Source: JABILX01 sp041648305 | GTDB lineage: Bacteria; Patescibacteriota; Gracilibacteria; UBA1369; LOWO2-01-FULL-3 | Direction of reading: 5' to 3' | NCBI GenBank assembly: GCA_041648305.1 | Contig: JBAZPI010000003.1 | Span: forward strand, 1-31,964 | DNA length: 31,964 nucleotides | Shown: one piece after another, positions 1 through 7,572 of the stretch | How the letters are laid out: every line of letters starts with the position of its first letter | Position numbering within the stretch: position 1 is the first letter of the stretch | The notes under the pieces: generated by a model | What the model was told of the DNA's origin: nothing | Databases searched by the model: none | Seen by the model: the letters and a program-made list of their open reading frames with translations, nothing else | Made by a program: the position numbers and the translations under genes

Positions 1-159
1 GGCGTCCTGATTGAAGGGAACACACATAGGGAGTTCTTCATGGAAAAGGAAGGGAAGGTGATAACGATGTTGCAGTACGACTACGCGGGAGGTGTGATGG
101 ATAAAGAAATAGAGAAAATAGTGGAAGGGATAACGGTGATTGAGGACATTTGGGACTAA
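1..159 (+). CDS. 3' end of an unidentified gene (partial)
   Basis: An open frame runs from the first base of the window to a TAA at 157-159, giving 52 C-terminal residues ending ...GITVIEDIWD. The start lies outside the window. The fragment mixes charged and beta-prone segments (for example KVITMLQYDY and KIVEGITVIED), the sort of ending seen in small secreted or lipoprotein beta domains, but I do not recognise a family. The M23 gene begins 83 bases downstream on the same strand. Seen: an uninterrupted frame with a stop. Inferred: that it is a real gene end rather than chance. Confidence 0.5.
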   Translation, partial: GVLIEGNTHREFFMEKEGKVITMLQYDYAGGVMDKEIEKIVEGITVIEDIWD

Positions 160-228
160 GGAACCTCTGATAATCTTGGGCTGCTCGGCTTGGCGAATTT
201 TCTAGTGGAATCTGAACAAACAACCGAA

Positions 229-236
229 GAGGAGAA
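229..236 (+). promoter_or_regulatory. Shine-Dalgarno site of the M23 peptidase gene
   Basis: GAGGAGAA lies about seven to eight bases before the ATG at 243. It is notable because no other start codon in the window has a recognisable Shine-Dalgarno sequence, so it helps mark this gene as foreign. Confidence 0.65.
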
Positions 237-242
237 AGAGCG

Positions 243-1307
243 ATGAGCGTGAACAAGAGAATGCTTCAGGCATCGATGGTCGCTTTGCTGCTGGTGTGCT
301 TCAGCGGCATCGCACGGGCGGGGTACCTGGTGTATCTGCCGTTCAACAACGGCGAGACCTGGTACTGCACCCAAGACAACAACAACCCGTACTCGCACAC
401 GGGAAAACTCGCGTACGCGTACGACTTCACCACCGGAGGATACGGAGAGACCTTCGGGAGGGACATACTCTCGCCAGTCTACGGCAAGGTCGTCGAGGTC
501 GTAGGATGCATCGTCGACAACGCATTCAACGATGGGATCTACAAGGGTACTTGTGCCACTTGCAACAACGGCGGATGGGGGAACACAATTCTCATCCAGG
601 ACATCGCGACCGGAAAGTACATACGAATCGCCCACATGAAGCAGTGGTCGACCCCGACGGATATCATCGTGGGAAGCATCGTCGACATCGGCGAGAAGAT
701 CGGGGAAGTCGGCCAATCGGGCTACTCGAGCAATCCGCATCTCCACATCCAGATGCAGTCCAAACCAGGAAGCACTCAGTCGATCAAGTTCAACTTCGTT
801 GAAGGGCCGGTCACAGAAGGCTACTACGTCGATTCCGAACTGACGCTCAAGTCCTTCGTCCTCGACGACACGTCCGACAAAAGCCTGAGCCACGAGACCT
901 CCACCTACTCGGCCTCGAAGAGTTCGACCTTCGAAGAAAATCCGCTGTACCCGCTGAACTACACGACCGGCGCACGGAGCTATCACGCAAAGGTCATGTC
1001 CATCTACAACCCGCCATGGTACAAGTGGAGCTTCACTCCCAACAAGACCGGCTACTTCCTGGTCTCCGTGAAGTGCAAGTGCGCAAGCAGCAGAGATCCA
1101 AAAGCGCAGTACATGATCTACAGCTCAGACGACCCGGACATCTACACAACAGTCTACCTGGATCAGCAAGTCTGCACGGAAGACGCCTGGCACTTCCTCA
1201 TCGGGACGACATTCAAGGCCAACAAGAAGTACTACATCCGGCTTCGGGGCCAGACCTACAAAAAGTGGATCTCCGCGGATGGAGTCAAGTTCGTTCGCGT
1301 CTGGTGA
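243..1307 (+). CDS. Secreted M23-type metallopeptidase with C-terminal golvesin/CBM-like domain
   Basis: Residues 1-26 form a Sec signal peptide (KR then a hydrophobic core, cleavage after ARA). Residues 27-180 read as an M23 (LytM/lysostaphin) zinc peptidase domain: the SHTG...YAYDF ligand pair H52/D61, H131 in the IAHM strand, and the HLH motif at 166-168. Such enzymes cleave peptidoglycan cross-links outside the cell, although many relatives are inactive; here the ligands look complete. Residues about 235-354 resemble the golvesin/Xly cell-wall-binding beta-sandwich (WSFTPNKTGYF, YLDQ, WHFLIGTTF). Four cysteines (42, 89, 104, 107) could form disulfides. The start is fixed by a clear AGGAG about eight bases upstream at 231-235, which is unlike every other gene here. 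Codons are strongly C/G-ending (AAC, TAC, GTC, ATC), unlike its neighbours, which suggests transfer. The domain assignment is fairly safe; substrate is unknown. Confidence 0.82.
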   Translation: MSVNKRMLQASMVALLLVCFSGIARAGYLVYLPFNNGETWYCTQDNNNPYSHTGKLAYAYDFTTGGYGETFGRDILSPVYGKVVEVVGCIVDNAFNDGIYKGTCATCNNGGWGNTILIQDIATGKYIRIAHMKQWSTPTDIIVGSIVDIGEKIGEVGQSGYSSNPHLHIQMQSKPGSTQSIKFNFVEGPVTEGYYVDSELTLKSFVLDDTSDKSLSHETSTYSASKSSTFEENPLYPLNYTTGARSYHAKVMSIYNPPWYKWSFTPNKTGYFLVSVKCKCASSRDPKAQYMIYSSDDPDIYTTVYLDQQVCTEDAWHFLIGTTFKANKKYYIRLRGQTYKKWISADGVKFVRVW

Positions 1308-1330
1308 CCCAAGCACCAGAGCATTTCAAA

Positions 1331-1434
1331 GGCAAGTAGCTTCAAGCGCTTGCCTGCCCGGCTTTTAAGACGGGCAAAAAGCCAAGCAGCTTCAAGTTCC
1401 AATAGCGCGGACAGGACAACGTCCTGATCCGCGC
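1331..1434. other. Cluster of three stem-loops after the M23 gene
   Basis: Three consecutive inverted repeats follow the M23 stop: GGCAAG/CTTGCC (1331-1336 with 1349-1354), TGCCCG/CGGGCA (1355-1360 with 1371-1376, followed by AAAAA), and a 13-bp stem with one bulge (1405-1417 with 1421-1434, loop AAC). A near-exact direct repeat, CAAGTAGCTTCAAG and CAAGCAGCTTCAAG, occurs at 1333 and 1383. The spacing suggests a structured 3' untranslated region or the end of an imported segment. No protein or known RNA family was recognised. Confidence 0.5.
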
Positions 1435-1441
1435 GCAAAAT

Positions 1442-1498
1442 GCCCCCTGCTCATCACAACGCTCAAAAAGCAGAGTGATCGACAGGGGGCTAACTTTT
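1442..1498. terminator. Strong stem-loop followed by a T-rich stretch
   Basis: GCCCCCTG (1442-1449) pairs perfectly with CAGGGGGC (1483-1490), and TCATCAC/GTGATCGA extends the stem inward with small gaps. TAACTTTT follows at 1491. It would serve as a rho-independent terminator for the plus-strand M23 gene and faces the convergent lipoprotein gene ending at 1533. Confidence 0.6.
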
Positions 1499-1532
1499 AG
1501 TACGATTTTAACAGGCAAAAGTCGGCGAATCC

Positions 1533-2027
1533 TTACAACAAATTATCGGGATCTTTTAGTAAATCACATTCTACCTCAAGAATAGCAGGAGGCGTAAGGC
1601 CATAACTCCCATAATTCCACCAGGTATCAAGTGAAGTGTCACGGAAAACTCTGCCTTCGCATTGAAATTTTTCCGACGCAACAGAAGCTACGGATTCTGC
1701 GACATGATCCATAGCGCATTGAATACCACTGGGCGATCCTATAATTCTATGATCAAAAACAACGGTTTCCCAAAGACCATCACGGAAACGAAAATCGTGA
1801 TGAGATGGCGGTGTATCTCCAATCTCATTATCAAGGCCACGTATTTCACATTTATCTAATATTTCCCAACGAACTACATCAGCAATTTCTGCAGACGCAG
1901 CTTCCCTACCAACAATATCTTTACGCCACTGCCTTTCGTTCGGTCTTTCTATCATATCTCGCAATGAAGCACAACTACCTAAACAGGCTAATGCTGTTAA
2001 CGCCGCTGCATCTAAGGCTTTACGCAT
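1533..2027 (-). CDS. Predicted secreted lipoprotein, function unknown
   Basis: A 164-residue protein. The N-terminus is a lipoprotein signal: MRK, a short hydrophobic stretch, and lipobox LGSC with the modified cysteine at 19, so it should be lipidated and held on the outer face of the membrane. The mature part has four further cysteines (in DKCEIR, GIQCAM, KFQCEG, VECDLL), enough for two disulfides, and a Trp/Tyr-rich patch (WWNYGSYG). I do not recognise the family. The gene is AT-rich and converges on the GC-rich M23 gene; the kinase-fold gene lies upstream on the same strand, 93 bases away. No Shine-Dalgarno is visible before its ATG. Confidence 0.65.
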   Translation of the reverse strand: MRKALDAAALTALACLGSCASLRDMIERPNERQWRKDIVGREAASAEIADVVRWEILDKCEIRGLDNEIGDTPPSHHDFRFRDGLWETVVFDHRIIGSPSGIQCAMDHVAESVASVASEKFQCEGRVFRDTSLDTWWNYGSYGLTPPAILEVECDLLKDPDNLL

Positions 2028-2120
2028 AAGATTAAGATTAGTTATTAATCAGGAAACGAATATAACAAGATACGGCTATTTTGTCAAGAAAAACTACAGA
2101 ACGGCACTCACCCCAACACC

Positions 2121-3350
2121 TCAAGCCGTAGCATTAAAAATCTTCCAGCTAATTTTTAACTGTAACCATAGAAAATCCAGTTTTATTGGATCATATTCCG
2201 GATCCGCAGGAGATTCCCAATCAATAACATAAAGTCGAGGTTTGCCATCTTCTGGTTTTACAGGACGATCACTTTCAAAATCCCATGGTATCATGATATT
2301 TCTATCTTCAAAATCTTTATGGAGCATCCTTTTTTGACGACACATAGCTTCTAATTTTCCTGTTTCTTTAGTAATATTAAACCCTACAAAACCATTTACA
2401 TCTGATATTCTATCCAAATACAAAGAATACCCACAAAACATTTGTTCGACAGATAGACCGTCCCTCCTGCAATGAAAAGATGATTGTATGAATCCCTTAA
2501 TAGCTTCGTCCGTAGCATCCTTTTTAGGAGATTTGGCGAAATTGAATCCGAGACTAACCGCCATATAGCGATAAATCCAAGATACATCACTTACATCTGT
2601 CCAAATCTGTGTATTACTATCTGACGGCATCGATCGTTTTCCCCACTGTTTCACTCTTTCATATGCCTCCCAGAATAATGGCAAAAACTCTACCATTCTC
2701 CCTTCGGCTTTCACTGCCTCCTTCCATTTTTCTGAAACCGCATTTAAATTAAGACCATTGATTTTTTCGAAAAACGCATAAAGATTACCTTTATCTATTA
2801 TAACTCCTAATACTCTTGGAGTAGGTATACCTGCATTATAAGCCCGCATCGCTCGCATAATTTCTTTTGGATCGGATATTCTTTTAGAAACGATTTTAAC
2901 AGACCCCAAATTAATTTCTTTTACTTTGGACGCATCATACGGAACGTCAAATAGCTGTGTAATAGAATCGATGGACGATATGCCTTCTTCTCCTCTCCCT
3001 ATATTCGGTTGCGACTCAATCCAACCGGTAGGATCTTTAAAAAAGTCTTCAGGCAAAAGACGCATAACCTCATCGTCTATTTCAATTTTTTGCTCAGCGT
3101 TAGGTTCATTCTTATAGAAAATTGGTTTTTGTTGAAGCAATGGTTCAATCTTTTCCCTGCTCGTTTCAGTTATAGCAGTTATCCGTTGAAGAAAAAATAC
3201 TCTCACAGCATCACTGGATTCGGAACACCGTTGTGCCCGCTCTTGTGCCCGTCTTGCTTGTTCAGACCCCGCCAAAGCAATTATCCAATGTGATAAATCA
3301 TAAACGAGCTCATTTTCATATTTCGAAAGACGATCTGGACAATTGCGCAT
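2121..3350 (-). CDS. Protein-kinase-fold (APH/KdkA-like) protein with unique N-terminal region
   Basis: A 409-residue soluble protein. Residues about 145-390 follow the kinase fold: a lysine in VKIVSKR (152 or 156) at the VAIK position, a hinge-like FEKINGL at 194-200, a catalytic loop HKDFEDRN with H344, D346 and N351, and the metal-binding aspartate D377 in YVIDWE. The HxD...N spacing is that of aminoglycoside phosphotransferases and lipopolysaccharide or small-molecule kinases rather than of HipA. Residues 1-140 are a charged, helical extension that I do not recognise. The substrate cannot be read from the sequence: antibiotic, sugar or protein are all possible. The gene is visibly AT-rich, like the lipoprotein gene downstream. 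The kinase fold is fairly sure; any role is open. Confidence 0.7.
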   Translation of the reverse strand: MRNCPDRLSKYENELVYDLSHWIIALAGSEQARRAQERAQRCSESSDAVRVFFLQRITAITETSREKIEPLLQQKPIFYKNEPNAEQKIEIDDEVMRLLPEDFFKDPTGWIESQPNIGRGEEGISSIDSITQLFDVPYDASKVKEINLGSVKIVSKRISDPKEIMRAMRAYNAGIPTPRVLGVIIDKGNLYAFFEKINGLNLNAVSEKWKEAVKAEGRMVEFLPLFWEAYERVKQWGKRSMPSDSNTQIWTDVSDVSWIYRYMAVSLGFNFAKSPKKDATDEAIKGFIQSSFHCRRDGLSVEQMFCGYSLYLDRISDVNGFVGFNITKETGKLEAMCRQKRMLHKDFEDRNIMIPWDFESDRPVKPEDGKPRLYVIDWESPADPEYDPIKLDFLWLQLKISWKIFNATA

Positions 3351-3409
3351 ATGCTTAATTAATGGGAGATATTCTCACATGAAATCGCATTCTTGTCAAG
3401 TTCAAACCA

Positions 3410-3543
3410 TTAAGTGAGGAAGGATTTGAAAAATATTTATTATTACATTTTTTTAGCATCATGATGCTAAAAAACCAAAGGGTTGAACATGTTCGACCCT
3501 TTGGATCTGTAATAAATATTTTTAAAATTACTTCCTTACTTAA
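3410..3543. repeat. Composite nested palindrome, copy A (on the uvrD stop codon)
   Basis: The outer arms at about 3410-3447 and 3508-3543 pair with small gaps; the right arm begins at the uvrD stop codon (3540-3542), and the left arm carries an inverted copy TTAAGTGAGGAAG of that end. Inside are a perfect 26-nt palindrome at 3449-3474 (six T, AGCATC, centre ATGAT, six A) and, directly after it, a 30-nt palindrome at 3475-3504 centred on ACATGT with one G-T wobble. Copies B, C and D share the plan with different arm sequences. Confidence 0.85.
3469..3504 (-). terminator. Intrinsic terminator of uvrD inside nested palindrome A
   Basis: Read on the minus strand, the 30-nt hairpin (stem CCAAAGGGT/ACCCTTTGG) is followed at once by six T (plus-strand A at 3469-3474). 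This is a standard rho-independent layout about 36 bases after the uvrD stop. Confidence 0.75.
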
Positions 3544-5834
3544 ACTTTCTTCAGTGGCGCAACACTTGCCGCTAATTTTTTTATACCCACTTTCGGATTG
3601 TCGAACGCAACGGTAACAACTCCACCTTGAACTTCAACAACAACCCCAACTCCAAAAATATTATGAGAAACTTTCTCCCCTACACTATAAGCAATCCCCT
3701 CAAGAGACTGATTCTCAAGAGACTCTCCGGCAAAATCAAAGCCGTGCTCAATCGGAACGGGCTGTTCCCCCATACCCTCCAAACTAACGCATCCGCGCAC
3801 TCTGTCGAAAAGTCCGCGCAGCCCGGCCCCGTGTCCGCCAAAATTATCCTCGACAAGCTCCGGGGGAATATCGTTCAAGAACTGCGAGGGCGCATTTGTC
3901 CTGTACTCACCATAAAGCATTCGCTCCATCGCGTGCAACAAATAAAGACTTTCCATCGCGCGCGTCATGGCGACATACATGAGCCGGCGTTCTTCTTCCA
4001 ACTGCTCGCGCTCCAGTAAACTTCTATTATGCGGGAATATCCCTTCCTCTAAACCCGCTACAAATACATGCGGAAATTCCAGCCCCTTCGCGCTGTGCAC
4101 AGTCATAAAAGTGACAGCGTTATCATTATCATCAACCGTATCAATATCGGCTATCAAACTAACCTCCTCCAAAAACACCGACAACGACAAGCCCGCTTCA
4201 AGCCCATCATACTTTGAAGCAACCGAAATCAATTCGCGAACGTTCTCCAATCGCGTTTCCCCCTCGGCCGTTCCATCATCCAAAAATTTCTTGTATCCGG
4301 TATCCTCCAAAACATGTTTGATCACGCCCGACGCGGAAAACTCGGCGTTGACGGCAGCCAAATCGCCGATCATTTTTACAAATTTTTCAATATCAGTAAC
4401 TTTCGACTCGCTTAATCCGTCTATCGCAAGAACCTGCTTCATCGCTTGAAACATCGGCAACCCCTGTCGCAACGCATAGTCCTGAATAATCTCAAGCGTC
4501 CGACCCCCAATTTTGCGAGGCGGCACATTGATAATTCGGGAAAGACTCACGCTATCATTCTGATTTATTATCACGCGAAGATACGCCAGCGTATCTTTAA
4601 TTTCCTTTCTCGCATAAAATTTAATCCCCCCAACTATCCTGTAAGGCAGCCCGTACCTCAAAAACACCTCCTCCAAAACACGCGATTGCGCGTTAGTGCG
4701 ATACAAAACAACAAAGTCATTATAATTCGGGCTCTCATAACGCTTCAAAATCGCAACTATCTCCTGAGCGATCAGCTCCCCTTCATGCCTTTCATTCCGC
4801 GCAAGCCAATGCCTTACCTTCGCCCCACCGGTCGACTCCGTCCATAACTTTTTATCTTTTCTTCCTTTGTTTTTCGAAATAATGCTATGCGCCGAATCCA
4901 AAATCATCTGCGTTGAACGATAATTCTGCTCCAACAACACGATCTTCACGGAAGGATAATCTTTCTCGAAATCCAAAATATTTTTCACAGTCGCGCCCCT
5001 CCAACTATAAATGCTTTGGTCTTCGTCCCCAATTACGCACAAATTTCGATATTTCCCGGCCAAAAGCTTGATTAAAATATATTGCGCATGATTCGTGTCC
5101 TGGTACTCATCCACGGAAATATAACGAAATTTCTCCTGATATTCAGCAAGCACCTCCGGAAACGCGCGAAATAATTCAACGGTCTTCATTATTAAATCAT
5201 CAAAATCCAAAGCGTTATTTTGCTTCAAAGCTTTTTGATACGGACCGTAAAGCGAGGCGACTTTCTCCATAAACGCGGTGTTCGCATATCGCACGAACTC
5301 ATCCGGTCCGATCAGTTGGTTCTTCGCATTTGAAATCGCACCCAAAATAGCTTTCGGGTTCATCGCCTTCGGGCTTATACCAGCGTTCTCCAAAAGCTTT
5401 TTCATCAGAATTTGCTGATCCGCCTCATCATAAATCGCAAATGTTCCCTCGTAATCCAAGAGCTGTAAATGCTTCCTCAAAATGCGAACGCAAACCGAAT
5501 GGAATGTCCCGATCGTTACGCCGCCCCGCTCTGCGGTGGCGGCGGAGCTTTCAAAGCCGTAAAAACGGCTTCCCGCTTCCTTCTCCCCGATCAACTTCAT
5601 CACCCTGTTCCTCATTTCATTCGCCGCCTTATTAGTAAAAGTCACAGCCAAAATATTCCACGGCGACACGCCGCATTCGCGAATCAAATACGCAATTCTA
5701 TGCGTCAGCGCGCGCGTCTTGCCCGATCCCGCTCCGGCGATCACGAGCAAAGGCCCCTCCGTGCAAGTAACGGCTTCAATCTGCTTGTCGTTGAGAGTTT
5801 TTAAGATTGGACTGTCAGGATGAGGTGAACCCAT
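3540..5834 (-). CDS. pcrA: UvrD/PcrA-type superfamily 1 DNA helicase
   Basis: A 764-residue 3'-5' helicase of the UvrD/PcrA/Rep group, which unwinds DNA in excision repair and clears replication forks. Visible motifs in order: Q motif LNDKQIEAV (14-22), Walker A AGAGSGKT (33-40), motif Ib GTFHSVC, Walker B VDEYQDTN, motif III GDEDQSIYSWRGA, motif IV EQNYRST, motif V TVHSAKGLEF and motif VI EERRLMYVAMTRA. The last about 50 residues (VGEKVSHNIFGVGVV) form the PcrA/UvrD Tudor-like RNA-polymerase-binding domain. Length is near normal. Residues about 83-105 (SRFYGFESSAATAERGG) are a GC-rich insertion before the conserved GTFHS strand. The choice between the names uvrD and pcrA is conventional. There is no Shine-Dalgarno; the start is supported by nearness to the Q motif. 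Confidence 0.95.
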   Translation of the reverse strand: MGSPHPDSPILKTLNDKQIEAVTCTEGPLLVIAGAGSGKTRALTHRIAYLIRECGVSPWNILAVTFTNKAANEMRNRVMKLIGEKEAGSRFYGFESSAATAERGGVTIGTFHSVCVRILRKHLQLLDYEGTFAIYDEADQQILMKKLLENAGISPKAMNPKAILGAISNAKNQLIGPDEFVRYANTAFMEKVASLYGPYQKALKQNNALDFDDLIMKTVELFRAFPEVLAEYQEKFRYISVDEYQDTNHAQYILIKLLAGKYRNLCVIGDEDQSIYSWRGATVKNILDFEKDYPSVKIVLLEQNYRSTQMILDSAHSIISKNKGRKDKKLWTESTGGAKVRHWLARNERHEGELIAQEIVAILKRYESPNYNDFVVLYRTNAQSRVLEEVFLRYGLPYRIVGGIKFYARKEIKDTLAYLRVIINQNDSVSLSRIINVPPRKIGGRTLEIIQDYALRQGLPMFQAMKQVLAIDGLSESKVTDIEKFVKMIGDLAAVNAEFSASGVIKHVLEDTGYKKFLDDGTAEGETRLENVRELISVASKYDGLEAGLSLSVFLEEVSLIADIDTVDDNDNAVTFMTVHSAKGLEFPHVFVAGLEEGIFPHNRSLLEREQLEEERRLMYVAMTRAMESLYLLHAMERMLYGEYRTNAPSQFLNDIPPELVEDNFGGHGAGLRGLFDRVRGCVSLEGMGEQPVPIEHGFDFAGESLENQSLEGIAYSVGEKVSHNIFGVGVVVEVQGGVVTVAFDNPKVGIKKLAASVAPLKKV

Positions 5835-5925
5835 CTCAAGAAATTAATAATAAAGGGCTCATACTATATAGCAAATTGTATGCAAAAAAAAGCGGGATTT
5901 CTACGCAAATTCTCAGTCATTAACT

Positions 5926-6197
5926 GAAGAATCGATCATGATCCTCAAAAACTGAATCATTCAACATGTCACCTCAACTCACTGGTAGAAGAGAAAATTT
6001 GAAAATGTTTTTGGTTACATTTTTCATCCTCATGAGGATGAAAAACTGAATACTCAAAGGGGGAAAGGAGAAATTTAAAATGTTTTTAGTTACATTTTTG
6101 ATTATCATGATAATCAAAAACTGAATCATTCAACATGTTGAATGATTCAGCTACGTAGCTAACATTTTAAATTTCTCCTTTTCCTCTTCTACCAATG
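5926..6197. repeat. Composite nested palindrome, copy B, with two degraded tandem copies (fills the ldt-uvrD gap)
   Basis: The 354-base gap 5835-6188 holds no gene. The intact copy has 21-bp perfect arms at 6064-6084 and 6161-6181, a perfect 26-nt palindrome at 6095-6120 (T5...ATCATGAT...A5), a perfect 30-nt palindrome at 6121-6150 centred on ACATGT, and a small palindrome AGCTACGTAGCT at 6149-6160. A second copy keeps only its left arm and a perfect 26-nt palindrome (6020-6045); its arm TGGTAGAAGAG at 5983-5993 is an inverted copy of 6184-6194, spanning the last codon and stop of the L,D-transpeptidase gene. A third remnant at 5926-5969 shares 25 bases exactly with 6114-6138. Confidence 0.85.
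6116..6150 (-). terminator. Intrinsic terminator of the L,D-transpeptidase gene inside nested palindrome B
   Basis: On the minus strand the perfect 30-nt palindrome 6121-6150 (arms CTGAATCATTC/GAATGATTCAG) is followed by five T. It lies about 40 bases after the stop of the transpeptidase gene. Confidence 0.7.
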
Positions 6198-7484
6198 TAT
6201 ATAAATCGGATCCCCAACCGCGGTAAATTCAAACGCGAAATCCGCGTCCTCAGGAAGCATTCTCACGCATCCATGACTTACCGGTCTTCCCATGTGGTTT
6301 CTCGCTTCTGTCCAGAATACGCCACCATCATTTCCAAGCGAAGGCAGCGCGTGCAAGCCCGCGCCCATAGCGGTAAACATCTGGAATTTTGGCATTATAT
6401 AATGAGGAGATTCGTGTGCAATACGAACTTCATTTTTCAACATGACTCTAAAATTTCCTGTAGGGGTTGGGGTGCCAGCTTTCCCGGAACTAATCGGAAA
6501 CTCCCTGACAACATAATCATCAATCTTGAGCTGTAATTTTTGTTCTGAAAGATCAATGTCTACACTCCTATTCCCGTCAATTTGCATGTCATTCACCTCC
6601 ATACTCCTGTATACGTACAACAATTTCTTCCTTAATTCCGGCGCACTTTCATTAGTCACTCCGGTATAAATATCAATCTTAAATTCAGCGTCTCTAAAAT
6701 AGTCGCCGCCCTCAATATAAGGCGCGAAAAACTCTCTGTAGACGCTCGGATCCTCATCCGCTTTTGCCCAAAACGTGAACGAAACAATTTCTCCGGCATC
6801 AACTCTCATCTGTCCTACGTCCATTCTTACAGTTGTTTTTGAAATAGCACTATTATCGGGCTTTTCAATACTTGGGTCCAAGAACATACTTTCTCTGCCG
6901 TCGTCTCTGGTTGTTCCAAGATATACTCTCGCTCCGGGACACTTGCTGTCCGGTGAGAACCAAGGCATATTGCCGTTATTTTTGATATAAACTTTAACCC
7001 TAAACTCTTCGGATTCTTCGTATCTAAACTCTTTTCTGACAGTAATAAGTTGCGCTTTGTATTCGCCAACGGCATCTCCCAAATCCGGGAAGCCGCAGAC
7101 ATCTTCTTCGGCCACAACCGCGGGCTCTTCAGCAGCCGCTTTAGCGGCCCCCTCCTCTTTCTCAGCGGCATCCTTGGTCACAGCTTCAATCGTCGGCTCT
7201 GCCACTTCTTCTGCCGTGTCACCTTCGACTGCGTCAGTAACCACATTTTTTTCATCCTCTTTAACAGGCGTGATCTTCGGCTTTTTGACCGTAATCGCCT
7301 TCGCAATTTTTATAGGTTCTCTCGGCGTGATAACCAGCGTGCCCATATCACTGCCATTCGCATGAAGAACAGAGTTGTACATAACTTGTTGAGCGCTTGG
7401 TAAACCGCTTGAATTGTCAGGCAAAGAAAGAACAACCGACAACGCCACTCCGAATATGATGAGCATTGAAAGAGTTTTCTTCAT
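6189..7484 (-). CDS. Secreted L,D-transpeptidase (YkuD) with Ig-like domain
   Basis: A 431-residue exported enzyme that would form 3-3 peptidoglycan cross-links or anchor proteins to the wall. Residues 1-27 are a signal peptide (MKKTL, hydrophobic core). Residues about 75-130 are an Ala/Glu-rich linker. Residues about 140-285 look like an NBR1/Ig-type beta-sandwich (FRVKVYIKNNGNMPW...GARVYLGT). Residues about 297-431 are the YkuD domain, with PISSGKAGTPTPTGNF, the HALPSLGN segment and the catalytic motif SHGCVRM with Cys406. All catalytic residues are present. The gene has its own promoter (7523-7551) and ends in nested palindrome B. It is separated from nrdR by 88 bases. Family assignment is firm; which cross-link it makes is inferred. 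Confidence 0.92.
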   Translation of the reverse strand: MKKTLSMLIIFGVALSVVLSLPDNSSGLPSAQQVMYNSVLHANGSDMGTLVITPREPIKIAKAITVKKPKITPVKEDEKNVVTDAVEGDTAEEVAEPTIEAVTKDAAEKEEGAAKAAAEEPAVVAEEDVCGFPDLGDAVGEYKAQLITVRKEFRYEESEEFRVKVYIKNNGNMPWFSPDSKCPGARVYLGTTRDDGRESMFLDPSIEKPDNSAISKTTVRMDVGQMRVDAGEIVSFTFWAKADEDPSVYREFFAPYIEGGDYFRDAEFKIDIYTGVTNESAPELRKKLLYVYRSMEVNDMQIDGNRSVDIDLSEQKLQLKIDDYVVREFPISSGKAGTPTPTGNFRVMLKNEVRIAHESPHYIMPKFQMFTAMGAGLHALPSLGNDGGVFWTEARNHMGRPVSHGCVRMLPEDADFAFEFTAVGDPIYIHW

Positions 7485-7522
7485 AGGAAATTTTGATTAT
7501 ATTTATTTTAGTTTGACACCAA

Positions 7523-7551
7523 ATTATAACACAAACTTCCCTCGAGAGCAA
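7523..7551 (-). promoter_or_regulatory. Sigma70-type promoter for the L,D-transpeptidase gene
   Basis: On the minus strand TTGCTC (7551-7546), a 17-base spacer and TATAAT (7528-7523) precede the gene. The start site would fall near 7516, giving a leader of about 30 bases before the ATG at 7484. Confidence 0.6.
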
Positions 7552-7572
7552 TACGTGCCTCAAGTTAACGCA

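Noticed and set aside
156..986. A 276-residue minus-strand open frame opposite the M23 gene
   Set aside because: It is the complement of GC-rich coding sequence; its protein is Val/Arg/Asp-rich without motifs, and the plus-strand frame has a signal peptide and catalytic residues.
1331..1490. tRNA or known small RNA gene after the M23 gene
   Set aside because: The stems do not fold as a cloverleaf with T-loop or anticodon features, and no family motif was recognised.
3410..3543. Integron attC site or gene-cassette boundary
   Set aside because: The GTTACA/TGTAAC ends do not match the GTTRRRY core, the outer stem is specific to each host gene, and there is no integron integrase.
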